Below, piece after piece: positions 46,929 to 54,545 of a stretch of 64,000 bases of DNA; position 1 is the first letter of the stretch, and each line of letters starts with the position of its first letter. The DNA lies in the NCBI RefSeq assembly GCF_030316765.1, contig NZ_JASZYT010000004.1, positions 455,746-519,745 on the forward strand, written 5' to 3'. The notes beneath the pieces are model-generated. The model did not search any database. It was given only the letters and a program-made list of their open reading frames with translations, and was not told the DNA's origin. The position numbers and the translations under genes were made by a program. This DNA is from Variovorax saccharolyticus. Lineage in GTDB: Bacteria > Pseudomonadota > Gammaproteobacteria > Burkholderiales > Burkholderiaceae_C.

Positions 46929-48524
46929 ATGAGCACGATCGAGATGACCCGCCCCGCCGCGGGCGAATGGGCCGCCGACCTGGACGAACTGGCGCAGCGC
47001 CGTGCGATCGCACGCGAGCTCGGCGGCGAGGAGCAGGTCGCCCGCCACCATGCCCAGGGCAAGCTGACCGCGCGCGAACGCATCGATGGCCTGCTCGATG
47101 GCGGCAGCTTCAAGGAGATCGGCGCACTGGCCGGCGGCGTCAAGTACGGCGCCGACCGCCAGCGCGAGAGCTTCACGCCGAGCAATGCCGTGGTCGGCAC
47201 CGGCAAGATCGCCGGGCGGCGGGCCGTGGTCGCCTCCGACGACTTCACGATACGCGCCGGTTCCTCCGAAGGCTCGGTGTCGGAGAAGTGGATCTTTGCC
47301 GACCGCTACGCCTGGGAGTACAAGCTGCCGGTCGTGCGCATGGTCGACAGCGCCGGCGGCAGCGTCAAGCTGCTCGACAAGCTCGGCCACACCAAGATCC
47401 CGGGCTACCCGATGCTGCCGATGACGCAGCTGCTCGGCGCCGTGCCGGTGGTGGGCATCGCGCTCGGCGCCTGCGCCGGCCTGGGTGCGCTGCGGGTCGG
47501 CTCCGCGCACCTGGCCATCATGATCCGCGGCAAGAGCCAGCTGTTCGCCGGCGGCCCGCCGGTCGTGAAGCAGGCGCTCGGCATCGACATCGACAAGGAA
47601 TCGCTCGGCGGCTACGACGCGATGCACCGCCACAGCGGCGCCGTGCAGCTGGCCGTCGACACCGAGGCGGAGGCGCTGCAGGCGACGCGGCGCTTCCTGT
47701 CCTACCTGCCGGCCAACGTGTGGGAGCAGCCGCCGGTCGTTCCCTGCGACGATCCCGTCGAGCGCTGCGACCCCTGGCTCAACCAGGCGATCCCGGCCGA
47801 CAAGCGCAAGATCTTCCAGCCGCGAAAGATCCTGAAGGCGATCTTCGACCAGGATTCGATCTTCGAGATGTCGCCCGACTTCGGCGGCTCGACCATCACC
47901 TGCCTGGCCAGGCTCGACGGCCATGCGGTCGGCGTGATGACCAACAACCCGATGGTGATGGGCGGCGCCCTGACGCGCGCCGCGGCGCTGAAGATGGCGC
48001 GCTTCGTCGACCTGTGCGACACCTTCCACCTGCCGATCGTCAACATGGTCGACCAGCCGGGCGTGATGACCGGGCCCGATGCCGAACGCGAGGGCACGCT
48101 GTCGGCCGCCTTGCAGACGCTGCACGCCATCGAGCAGTCGGGCGTGCCCTGGCTGGCGATCGTGCTGCGGCGCTGCGTCGGCCTGGCCGGCGCGATGCTG
48201 AGCCCCTGGCATGGGCCATCGGGAACAGCGCTGCCGAACCGCTATGCATGGCCATCGGCGCGCTGGGGTTCGATTCCGGTCGAGGGCGGCGTCGCCGCGG
48301 CCTTCAAGAAGGACATCGCCGCCGCCGAAGACCCGGTCGCGCACCGGCTCGAGCTCGAGGCGCACTACCATGCGATCTCGTCGCCGATGCGCACCGCCGA
48401 GCGCTTCGGGGTGCTCGATATCATCGAACCGGCGAGCACGCGACCGCTCCTGTGCGCCTGGGTCGAGGATGCCTACCGGGCGACCGGGCGGCGCCTCGGG
48501 CCGGTCGGCCGGACGATGCGCTGA
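46929..48524 (+). CDS. Biotin-dependent acyl-CoA carboxyltransferase (CT 2)
   Basis: This 531-residue carboxyltransferase of the fused PccB/12S type has an N-lobe with HHAQGKLTARERIDGLLDGG and VVRMVDSAGGSVKLLD, and a C-lobe with FHLPIVNMVDQPGVMTGPDA and a conserved tail segment YAWPSARWGSIPVEGGVAAA. Relative to CT 1 (31736-33328) the acyl-CoA-binding segments differ (SAGGSVKLL against SSGSRVPDS), so the substrates probably differ. It belongs to the transcription unit GntR, receptor, ligase 2, CT 2. It would need biotin carriers from the neighbouring units, either the 75-residue or the 164-residue one. Confidence 0.93.
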   Translation: MSTIEMTRPAAGEWAADLDELAQRRAIARELGGEEQVARHHAQGKLTARERIDGLLDGGSFKEIGALAGGVKYGADRQRESFTPSNAVVGTGKIAGRRAVVASDDFTIRAGSSEGSVSEKWIFADRYAWEYKLPVVRMVDSAGGSVKLLDKLGHTKIPGYPMLPMTQLLGAVPVVGIALGACAGLGALRVGSAHLAIMIRGKSQLFAGGPPVVKQALGIDIDKESLGGYDAMHRHSGAVQLAVDTEAEALQATRRFLSYLPANVWEQPPVVPCDDPVERCDPWLNQAIPADKRKIFQPRKILKAIFDQDSIFEMSPDFGGSTITCLARLDGHAVGVMTNNPMVMGGALTRAAALKMARFVDLCDTFHLPIVNMVDQPGVMTGPDAEREGTLSAALQTLHAIEQSGVPWLAIVLRRCVGLAGAMLSPWHGPSGTALPNRYAWPSARWGSIPVEGGVAAAFKKDIAAAEDPVAHRLELEAHYHAISSPMRTAERFGVLDIIEPASTRPLLCAWVEDAYRATGRRLGPVGRTMR

Positions 48525-48590
48525 GGATCCGCCTGCCGACCTGCAACTGACCCGTCCCGAATCGGCTCCACGGAGCCAGGAAAACAGTCC

Positions 48591-50057
48591 ATGACCATCG
48601 ATCGATTGCGGCTTGCCTCCTGGTGCCTCGCCGCCTGCCTGCTGCTGCTCGGGGGCTGCGCCAGCCGCCCGATCAACCCGCCGATCTCCCAGGCGAATCC
48701 GAACGCCGGCTACCGCTTCGAGACGCGCCAGGCCGAAGTCAAGGACAAGGATGCGCTGGTGATCCTCGCATTCTCGGGCGGCGGCACGCGGGCCGCGGCA
48801 TTCTCCTATGGCGCCCTCGAGTACCTGCGCCGCACCGAGGTGGTCGGGCCGAAGGGCAGGAGCCGGCTCATCGACCACGTCGACATCATCACCGGGGTGT
48901 CGGGCGGCAGCTTCACGGCGCTCGCCTACGGCCTCTACGGCGACAAGCTGTTCGACGACTACGAGCAGCGCTTCCTGAAGCGCGACGTGCAGGGCGAGAT
49001 CATCTCCCGCTCGCTGAACCCCGGCAACTGGGCGCGGCTCTCGTCCGCGGGCTGGGGGCGCTCCGAACTGGCTTCCGAGCTCTACGACGAAGTGCTCTTC
49101 AACGGCGCCACCTTCGGCGACCTGAACCGCGGCAAGGGGCCGCTGATCCTGGCCTCGGCGACCGATATCTCGAGCGGTGCCCGCGTGGTGTTCCAGCAGG
49201 GCCTGTTCGACGTGCTGTGCTCCGACCTGGGGGCCGTGCCGCTGTCGCGCGCGGCTGCCGCGTCCTCGGCGGTGCCGGTGGTCCTGTCGCCGATCACGCT
49301 CAACAACTACGGCGGCACCTGCCACCTGACGCCGCCGTCCTGGGTCAAGCGCTTCACCGACACCGACGATCCGCCGCGGCCGGCGGCCCGGGCCATACGA
49401 TCGCTGAGGTCGATGCAGGATTTCGAGGACAGCGCCCGGCGGCCCTATCTGCACCTGGTGGATGGCGGCGTGTCGGACAACGTCGGCATGCGCGGCGTCC
49501 TCGATTCGCTCGAGATCCTCGAGGCGATGCAGGAAGCCGGACTGCCGACGCAGCTCGACAGCGCCAAGAGGATCGTCGTGTTCATCGTGAATTCGTTGTC
49601 GGTGCCGCCGACCCAGTGGGACGAATCGGAGTCGCCTCCCGGCAGCGTGCAGATCCTGCTGAAGTCGAGCGGCGTTCCGATCGACCGCTACTCCTTCGAA
49701 GCGGTCGAACTGCTGAGGGACATGGCGGCCCGATGGAGGACCATGCGCCAGATCCGGCGCTCGGCGGCGATGGCGGACAACAAGGACCCGGCGATCGCGG
49801 CGGCGCTGCGCGGCCCCGACGCCGAGATCTACGCCATCGACGTGTCCTTCCCGGCGCTCAAGGACAAGGCCGAGCTGGACTATCTGAACCGGCAGCCGAC
49901 CAGCTTCGTGCTGCCCGACGAGGCCGTCGATCGACTGCGCGCCGCGGCGGGAACGATCATTGCGGATTCCCCCGAATTCAAGCGTCTGCTGAAGGACGCA
50001 GGGGGCACCCTGGTGACGCCGCCGCCGGCGGCGGCCAGCCCGGCGAGCCGGAAATAG
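48591..50057 (+). CDS. Patatin-like phospholipase lipoprotein
   Basis: This 488-residue protein has a lipoprotein signal (CLAACLLLLGGC, lipidated Cys23) and a patatin domain: oxyanion loop FSGGGTRAAA near residue 62, nucleophile motif GVSGGS with Ser104, and the dyad aspartate in DGGVSDN. It should be a membrane-anchored serine lipase or phospholipase. The position 66 bases after the carboxyltransferase gene on the same strand allows readthrough, but the function does not obviously belong to the carboxylation pathway. An Ala/Pro-rich tail ends the protein. The substrate is not predictable. Confidence 0.9.
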   Translation: MTIDRLRLASWCLAACLLLLGGCASRPINPPISQANPNAGYRFETRQAEVKDKDALVILAFSGGGTRAAAFSYGALEYLRRTEVVGPKGRSRLIDHVDIITGVSGGSFTALAYGLYGDKLFDDYEQRFLKRDVQGEIISRSLNPGNWARLSSAGWGRSELASELYDEVLFNGATFGDLNRGKGPLILASATDISSGARVVFQQGLFDVLCSDLGAVPLSRAAAASSAVPVVLSPITLNNYGGTCHLTPPSWVKRFTDTDDPPRPAARAIRSLRSMQDFEDSARRPYLHLVDGGVSDNVGMRGVLDSLEILEAMQEAGLPTQLDSAKRIVVFIVNSLSVPPTQWDESESPPGSVQILLKSSGVPIDRYSFEAVELLRDMAARWRTMRQIRRSAAMADNKDPAIAAALRGPDAEIYAIDVSFPALKDKAELDYLNRQPTSFVLPDEAVDRLRAAAGTIIADSPEFKRLLKDAGGTLVTPPPAAASPASRK

Positions 50058-50117
50058 CGCGGCGGGCCGGGCCGTTCCGGCAACAAGGACTTTTTGTAAA
50101 CGGCTTGATCGAAGACA

Positions 50118-50141
50118 ATGATTCGACTATTCTCGAATCAT
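50118..50141. promoter_or_regulatory. ArsR operator palindrome
   Basis: ATGATTCGA-N6-TCGAATCAT is a perfect 9-base-pair inverted repeat that runs into the arsR start codon. ArsR proteins bind such imperfect or perfect dyads near their own promoter and are released by As(III). Its position would block both promoter clearance and translation initiation when bound. Confidence 0.7.
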
Positions 50142-50466
50142 GGAATCAAAAGAAGTCGTCCAAGGGTTGGCTGCCCTGGCACACCCCCTGCGCCTCGAGG
50201 TGTTCCGGGCGCTGGTCGTTGCCGGGCAAAGCGGGCTGACGCCTGGCGTCATTCAGGAAGCCCTGGGGGTCGCCCCGGCCACGCTCTCCTTTCATCTGAA
50301 GGAGCTTGCGAACTCGGGCCTGGTGACCCAGGAGCGCGCCAGCCGCCACCTCATCTACAGGGCCGCCTACGGACACATGAACGCGCTGCTCGGCTATCTG
50401 ACCGACAACTGCTGCCAGGGCGCCGCCTGCGCGGTGGAGACCACCGCCAATGCCTGCCAGTGCTGA
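50140..50466 (+). CDS. arsR: ArsR-family arsenic-responsive repressor
   Basis: This 108-residue winged-helix protein starts VVQGLAALAHPLRLEVFRAL and has a recognition helix region APATLSFHLKELANSGLV, typical of the ArsR/SmtB family. The C-terminus is cysteine-rich (DNCCQGAAC and NACQC), matching ArsR proteins of the type that bind As(III) with C-terminal cysteine pairs. A palindromic operator overlaps its start. It is the first gene of a four-gene arsenic operon. Confidence 0.95.
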   Translation: MESKEVVQGLAALAHPLRLEVFRALVVAGQSGLTPGVIQEALGVAPATLSFHLKELANSGLVTQERASRHLIYRAAYGHMNALLGYLTDNCCQGAACAVETTANACQC

Positions 50467-50496
50467 GCGCCACACCCTCGACGACATCCCTCTGCC

Positions 50497-50985
50497 ATGA
50501 CCCTCAACGTACTCATCCTCTGCACCCACAACTCGGCGCGCAGCGTGCTGTCCGAAGGCATGCTCAACCATTGGGCCCAGCTTCTGGGCAAGGACGTGCG
50601 GGCGTTCAGCGCCGGCAGCGCACCGAGCGGCCGCATCAATCCTCGGGCGCTGGAAGCGCTTCAGGCCGCCGGAATGGACACCGAGGGCTATCGAAGCAAG
50701 AGCTGGGACGAATTCACCGGCGACTCGGCGCCGCAGATGCACATCGTCATCACCGTATGCGACAGCGCGGCGGCCGAGCAGTGTCCTTATTGGCCAGGCA
50801 GCCCGGTCAAGGTCCATTGGGGCTACCCGGACCCTTCGAACGCGCCCGAGACCGGCAAGGCCGCCGCGTTCGAACTCACGCGCCAGGCCATCGGGTACCG
50901 CATGCTGCAACTGCTGGCGCTGCCGCTCGCGGACCTCGGCCAGGCAGAACTGCAGGCCGCGCTCACCCGCATTTCAAGCAACTAG
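50497..50985 (+). CDS. arsC: Arsenate reductase, low-molecular-weight phosphatase fold
   Basis: This 162-residue enzyme reduces arsenate to arsenite. The N-terminus has the phosphatase P-loop C9-THNSA-R15 (ILCTHNSARSVLSE), and further cysteines at 88 (VITVCDS) and 96 (EQCPYWPG) can serve in the disulfide cascade of thioredoxin- or glutaredoxin-coupled ArsC. Loop aspartate YPDPSNAP is present. It lies 30 bases after arsR and 7 bases before the arsenite exporter. A diverged relative lacking these cysteines is encoded at 53999-54499. Confidence 0.95.
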   Translation: MTLNVLILCTHNSARSVLSEGMLNHWAQLLGKDVRAFSAGSAPSGRINPRALEALQAAGMDTEGYRSKSWDEFTGDSAPQMHIVITVCDSAAAEQCPYWPGSPVKVHWGYPDPSNAPETGKAAAFELTRQAIGYRMLQLLALPLADLGQAELQAALTRISSN

Positions 50986-50992
50986 TTTTCCG

Positions 50993-52069
50993 ATGACCCG
51001 CTCTGCTCTCGCCGCGGCGGCCCCCGCCAGGCCCGCCATCGGCTTCTTCGAGCGCTACCTGACCGTGTGGGTGGCCCTGTGCATCGTGGCCGGCATCGCC
51101 CTGGGCCAGGTGCTGCCGGGCCTATCGCAGGCGGTCGCCAGCCTCGAAGTGGCCAAGGTCAACGTCCCGGTGGGCATCCTCATCTGGGTGATGATCATTC
51201 CGATGCTGCTGAAGATCGACTTCGGCGCCCTCGGCCAGGTGACTTCGCACTGGCGCGGCATCGGCGTCACGCTGTTCATCAACTGGGCGGTCAAGCCCTT
51301 CTCGATGGCGCTGCTGGGCTGGATCTTCATCCGCCATGTCTTCGCGCCGTACCTGCCGGCCGAACAACTCGACAGCTACGTGGCCGGACTCATCCTGCTG
51401 GCCGCCGCGCCGTGCACGGCCATGGTGTTCGTGTGGAGCCAGCTCTGCAAGGGCGACCCGTACTTCACGCTGTCGCAGGTCGCCCTGAACGACGCCATCA
51501 TGGTCGTCGCCTTCGCGCCCATCGTCGCACTGCTGCTCGGCCTTTCCTCGATCACCGTTCCCTGGGACACCTTGCTGGTCTCGGTGGGGCTGTACATCGT
51601 GATGCCGGTCGTCATCTCGCAGCTCTGGCGCAAGGCGCTTCTGCGCCGCGGCATCGGCCACTTCCAGGCCGTGGCTGGCAGGCTGGGCCCGCTGTCCATC
51701 ACGGCCCTGCTGCTGACGCTGGTGCTGCTGTTCGCCTTCCAGGGCGAGGCCATCCTGGACCAGCCCGTGGTCATCGCGCTGCTGGCCGTGCCGATCCTCA
51801 TTCAGGTCATCTTCAACTCGGGCCTGGCCTACCTGCTCAACCGCCGGCTCGGCGTGAAGCACTGCGTGGCCGGCCCCTCGGCCCTGATCGGCGCGAGCAA
51901 CTTCTTCGAACTGGCGGTGGCCACGGCCATCAGCCTCTTCGGCTTCCAGTCCGGCGCCGCGCTGGCCACCGTGGTCGGGGTCCTCATCGAGGTGCCGGTG
52001 ATGCTCGCGGTGGTCGCGGTGGTGAACCGTTCGCAGGGCTGGTACGAAGCCGGCCAGGCTGCATCCTGA
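50993..52069 (+). CDS. acr3: ACR3-family arsenite efflux permease
   Basis: This 358-residue inner-membrane protein has about ten transmembrane helices and the ACR3 hallmarks: [20 protein letters not shown] at the start, [15 protein letters not shown] with the conserved transport cysteine, and [17 protein letters not shown]. It exports As(III) using the proton-motive force. It is often also called arsB, but it is unrelated to the E. coli ArsB family. It is followed 11 bases later by arsH. Confidence 0.96.
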   Translation: MTRSALAAAAPARPAIGFFERYLTVWVALCIVAGIALGQVLPGLSQAVASLEVAKVNVPVGILIWVMIIPMLLKIDFGALGQVTSHWRGIGVTLFINWAVKPFSMALLGWIFIRHVFAPYLPAEQLDSYVAGLILLAAAPCTAMVFVWSQLCKGDPYFTLSQVALNDAIMVVAFAPIVALLLGLSSITVPWDTLLVSVGLYIVMPVVISQLWRKALLRRGIGHFQAVAGRLGPLSITALLLTLVLLFAFQGEAILDQPVVIALLAVPILIQVIFNSGLAYLLNRRLGVKHCVAGPSALIGASNFFELAVATAISLFGFQSGAALATVVGVLIEVPVMLAVVAVVNRSQGWYEAGQAAS

Positions 52070-52080
52070 AGCAGAAAGAC

Positions 52081-52818
52081 ATGTCCGACGTCACTTCCTT
52101 GAGAACCCTCGCCTCCTTGCCGGCGCTCGATCCCGAACTGTTCGATGCGCCGACGCCCGAACAGCTCCGCGTGCGCGAGCCCTCGCAGCACAAGCCGCGC
52201 TTCCTGATGCTCTACGGCTCCCTGCGGGAGCGCTCGTACAGCCGTCTGGTCACGTTCGAGGCAGCTCGCCTGCTCCAAGCGATGGGCGGCGAGCTCAGGA
52301 TTTTCGACCCCGCCGGCTTGCCCCTGCCGGACAGCGCGCCGGAAAGTCACCCCAAGGTCCGGGAGCTGCGCGAGCTCGCGCAGTGGTCCGAAGGGATGGT
52401 CTGGACTTCTCCGGAACGGCACGGCGCGATGACCGGCATCATGAAAGCGCAGATCGACTGGATTCCGCTTGCCTTGGGAGCCGTACGACCCACCCAGGGC
52501 AAGACACTGGCCGTGATGCAGGTCTCGGGCGGCTCGCAATCCTTCAACGCCGTGAACCAGATGCGTGTGCTCGGTCGCTGGATGCGCATGCTGACCATTC
52601 CCAACCAGTCTTCGGTCGCCAAGGCCTTCCTGGAGTTCGATGAGTCTGGCCGGATGAAGCCTTCAAGCTACTACGACCGCATCGTGGATGTGATGGAAGA
52701 GCTCTTCAAGTTCACGCTGCTTACGCGTGATGTCAGCAGCTACCTGGTCGACCGCTACAGCGAGCGCAAGGAGAGCGCCATCGAGCTTTCGAAGCGGGTC
52801 AACCAGAAATCCATTTAA
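52081..52818 (+). CDS. arsH: ArsH NADPH-dependent flavin oxidoreductase
   Basis: This 245-residue flavodoxin-like protein shows the ArsH pattern: [20 protein letters not shown] (FMN phosphate loop), [20 protein letters not shown] and [20 protein letters not shown]. ArsH enzymes oxidise trivalent organoarsenicals to less toxic pentavalent forms and reduce flavin or quinone. A longer upstream frame exists but overlaps the permease gene; the ATG at 52081 matches the family start. It closes the ars operon. Confidence 0.95.
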   Translation: MSDVTSLRTLASLPALDPELFDAPTPEQLRVREPSQHKPRFLMLYGSLRERSYSRLVTFEAARLLQAMGGELRIFDPAGLPLPDSAPESHPKVRELRELAQWSEGMVWTSPERHGAMTGIMKAQIDWIPLALGAVRPTQGKTLAVMQVSGGSQSFNAVNQMRVLGRWMRMLTIPNQSSVAKAFLEFDESGRMKPSSYYDRIVDVMEELFKFTLLTRDVSSYLVDRYSERKESAIELSKRVNQKSI

Positions 52819-52833
52819 ATGGAGCGCCTGGCC

Positions 52834-52851
52834 GGGCGCAGATGTGCGCCC
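52834..52851. repeat. Small GC-rich hairpin after arsH
   Basis: GGGCGCA-GATG-TGCGCCC forms a 7-base-pair stem with a four-base loop 15 bases after the arsH stop and 16 bases before the next start codon. It has no T-run. It may attenuate readthrough from the ars operon or protect the ars messenger 3' end. Confidence 0.45.
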
Positions 52852-52867
52852 TGCGAAAGAGTGCGAG

Positions 52868-53407
52868 ATGACCCCACGCCGCGTTTTGCTTGTGATCGCC
52901 CTGCTGGTCGCCACGGGTGCCTGGGTTGCCTTGGTCCAGTGGATGGCGGGGATGGAACGCAAGGAGCCGGCCTACCTGGAGATCGACCTGGCGGAGATTC
53001 CGGCCGGCAGCCCGAAGTTCTACAGCTTCCAGCAGACACCGCTGGCGCTGGTGCGAACCACCGAGGCGATGCTCGACGATCTTCGGGCGCAAACCGCCTA
53101 CACCTGGCATCGGCGTCCGATAGCGGCCGGGCGTCCCTCGTTCTTCGTCTACTCCCTGGTGAATCCGGCCGACGGATGCGAGGTCGAACACCTGCCCAAG
53201 GGCGCCGAACGCTACGCTCCGGTGCGCCCATGGCAAGGCGGCTATCGCGATCCATGCCGCTTCGGCGAATGGGACTACGCCGGCCGCGCGATCAAGCAGT
53301 ACGCCGACCAGGACGCGCGACTGCTGCAGATGGCGGATCTGGATGTGCCGGACTTCGAGGTCAGGGAACACCACATCCTGCGCATCACGCGTGCCCCGGC
53401 GCGATAG
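52868..53407 (+). CDS. Membrane-anchored protein resembling a Rieske protein without cluster ligands
   Basis: This 179-residue protein has one N-terminal transmembrane helix (VLLVIALLVATGAWVALVQW) and a periplasmic domain whose order resembles the ubiquinol-cytochrome c reductase Rieske subunit: EIDLAEIPAGSPKFYSFQ, VRTTEAMLDDL, then YRDPCRFGEWDYAGRAI where Rieske proteins have the second cluster-binding box, and a final EVREHHILRI strand. The cysteine-histidine ligand boxes are not preserved (DPCRFGE instead of CPCHGS), so a 2Fe-2S cluster is unlikely. No cytochrome b or c1 gene is nearby. The start at 52868 follows the short hairpin after arsH. Function unknown. Confidence 0.6.
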   Translation: MTPRRVLLVIALLVATGAWVALVQWMAGMERKEPAYLEIDLAEIPAGSPKFYSFQQTPLALVRTTEAMLDDLRAQTAYTWHRRPIAAGRPSFFVYSLVNPADGCEVEHLPKGAERYAPVRPWQGGYRDPCRFGEWDYAGRAIKQYADQDARLLQMADLDVPDFEVREHHILRITRAPAR

Positions 53408-53446
53408 GCCGGCCCCGCACCGGGTCGGTGGGCGGCTTCGCCCGAT

Positions 53447-53881
53447 TCAGCCCGGACTGCCGGCGAGGCGCAGCCAGATCGGGAACTGGCGATCGAAATC
53501 CTGAGGCGTGATCTCCGCGAGGTGCTCGCAGGCGTTATTCGGGAGCGCCACGCTCATTTCCTCGTGCCAGAGCACGATGCCGAACAGCCGATGGACGCGG
53601 ATGCGCTCCTCGCGCGGCACCGGAAATTCAGACACATGCTGCGGCAGCCGCAGCATCGAAACGCGTCGCCGGACTTCGACGACGACCCATCCCGAACGCT
53701 TCGCCCTGATGCACACGGCCCTGGCCAACCAGATCTGGAGGCGCAGTTCCCACGCCAGAAGGAGCAGGAGGATCAGCATTGCGGCCAACATGCGAAGTCC
53801 GACGTAAGTAGTTAGTGCGTAAGGAAATATCGTCCAGGGAAGCTCAGTCGCAAGACTAGGCTTCGCGGCATCGCCGCGCAA
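53447..53881 (-). CDS. Hypothetical protein with N-terminal transmembrane helix
   Basis: This 144-residue protein has a hydrophobic segment at about residues 28-55 (LRMLAAMLILLLLLAWELRL) and a basic, probably cytoplasmic C-terminal domain (VRRRVSMLRLPQHVSEFPVP). I do not recognise the family. It is convergent with the Rieske-like gene and upstream of the ArsC-like gene's 3' end. The start chosen is the first available; a shorter start nearer the membrane helix is possible. Confidence 0.5.
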   Translation of the reverse strand: MRGDAAKPSLATELPWTIFPYALTTYVGLRMLAAMLILLLLLAWELRLQIWLARAVCIRAKRSGWVVVEVRRRVSMLRLPQHVSEFPVPREERIRVHRLFGIVLWHEEMSVALPNNACEHLAEITPQDFDRQFPIWLRLAGSPG

Positions 53882-53998
53882 TACACCGAAGGCCCTAGCA
53901 CGTCAACTTGCTCACAAAATCCGACGCTTTGTGGCCCGCGAGCAACTTCTGCGGCTGCGCTTCGTTGCTTCGCCGCTGCGCCGGCAAGGCGAAGCGCT

Positions 53999-54499
53999 TC
54001 AGTTCAAGTGCGCGAGGTCCCGCACGTCCGCCCGCACCGCCGCCCTGTCGAGCCCGTGCAAGGGCAGATTGACCAGCAGCTCCAGCCGGCGCCGGAGCGA
54101 GAACAGCGTCTGGATCGCCGCGTGAGCCGCTTCCTCGGCGTTGTCGATGGCGGCCACATCCGGGTAGGGCCATAGCGCCGCGTCCGGCTGGCCCGGCCAG
54201 CGCGGCTGCAGGGGTTCGATGGAAGCGTCGAGGGTGATCACGAGGTCCGCGCGCGGCGCGCCGGCGCGGGTGAACTCGTCCCAGCTGCGCAGGGCGGTGG
54301 GCGGCAACGGGATGCTCGCGCTGCCGAGCGCGCCCAAGGCAGCGGGGTGGACCGAACGGGCGATCTCGCCCGGCCGGCCGCAGGAACGGACCGAGAAGCG
54401 CTGGCTCAGATGGAGCAGGCAGGCTTCGGCCAGGACGCTGCGCAATGAGTTTCTTCGGGAGACGAAAACGACACCGATTTTCTGCATGGCGTTCTGCAT
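53999..54499 (-). CDS. ArsC/low-molecular-weight phosphatase-like protein lacking the catalytic cysteine
   Basis: This 166-residue protein matches ArsC of the operon at 50497 over its length: VFVSRRNSLRSVLAEACLLH aligns with the P-loop, RSWDEFTRAGAPRADLVIT with the middle and WPYPDV with the aspartate loop. The nucleophilic Cys9 of ArsC is Ser14 here, while the P-loop arginine (Arg20) is kept; the resolving cysteines of VITVCDS and EQCPYW are also absent. It cannot work as an ordinary arsenate reductase or phosphatase. It may bind oxyanions as a sensor, or be a relic that is still open. Orientation is opposite to the ars operon. Confidence 0.75.
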   Translation of the reverse strand: MQNAMQKIGVVFVSRRNSLRSVLAEACLLHLSQRFSVRSCGRPGEIARSVHPAALGALGSASIPLPPTALRSWDEFTRAGAPRADLVITLDASIEPLQPRWPGQPDAALWPYPDVAAIDNAEEAAHAAIQTLFSLRRRLELLVNLPLHGLDRAAVRADVRDLAHLN

Positions 54500-54545
54500 T
54501 CTGCGCCAATGGCGCCCGTCAAGGCGACTGAAGTAACGATGCCGG

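Noticed and set aside
48180..48300. Possible frameshift in the second carboxyltransferase near the YAWPSARWGS segment
   Set aside because: The segment before and after reads in one frame and matches the family tail pattern, so the gene is intact.
46893..49454. An 853-codon minus-strand frame opposite the second carboxyltransferase and patatin genes
   Set aside because: It spans two well-supported plus-strand genes and the gap between them, and its translation has no recognisable domain.
52834..52851. Hairpin after arsH as an intrinsic terminator
   Set aside because: There is a 7-base-pair stem but no T-run follows; kept only as a hairpin, not as a terminator.
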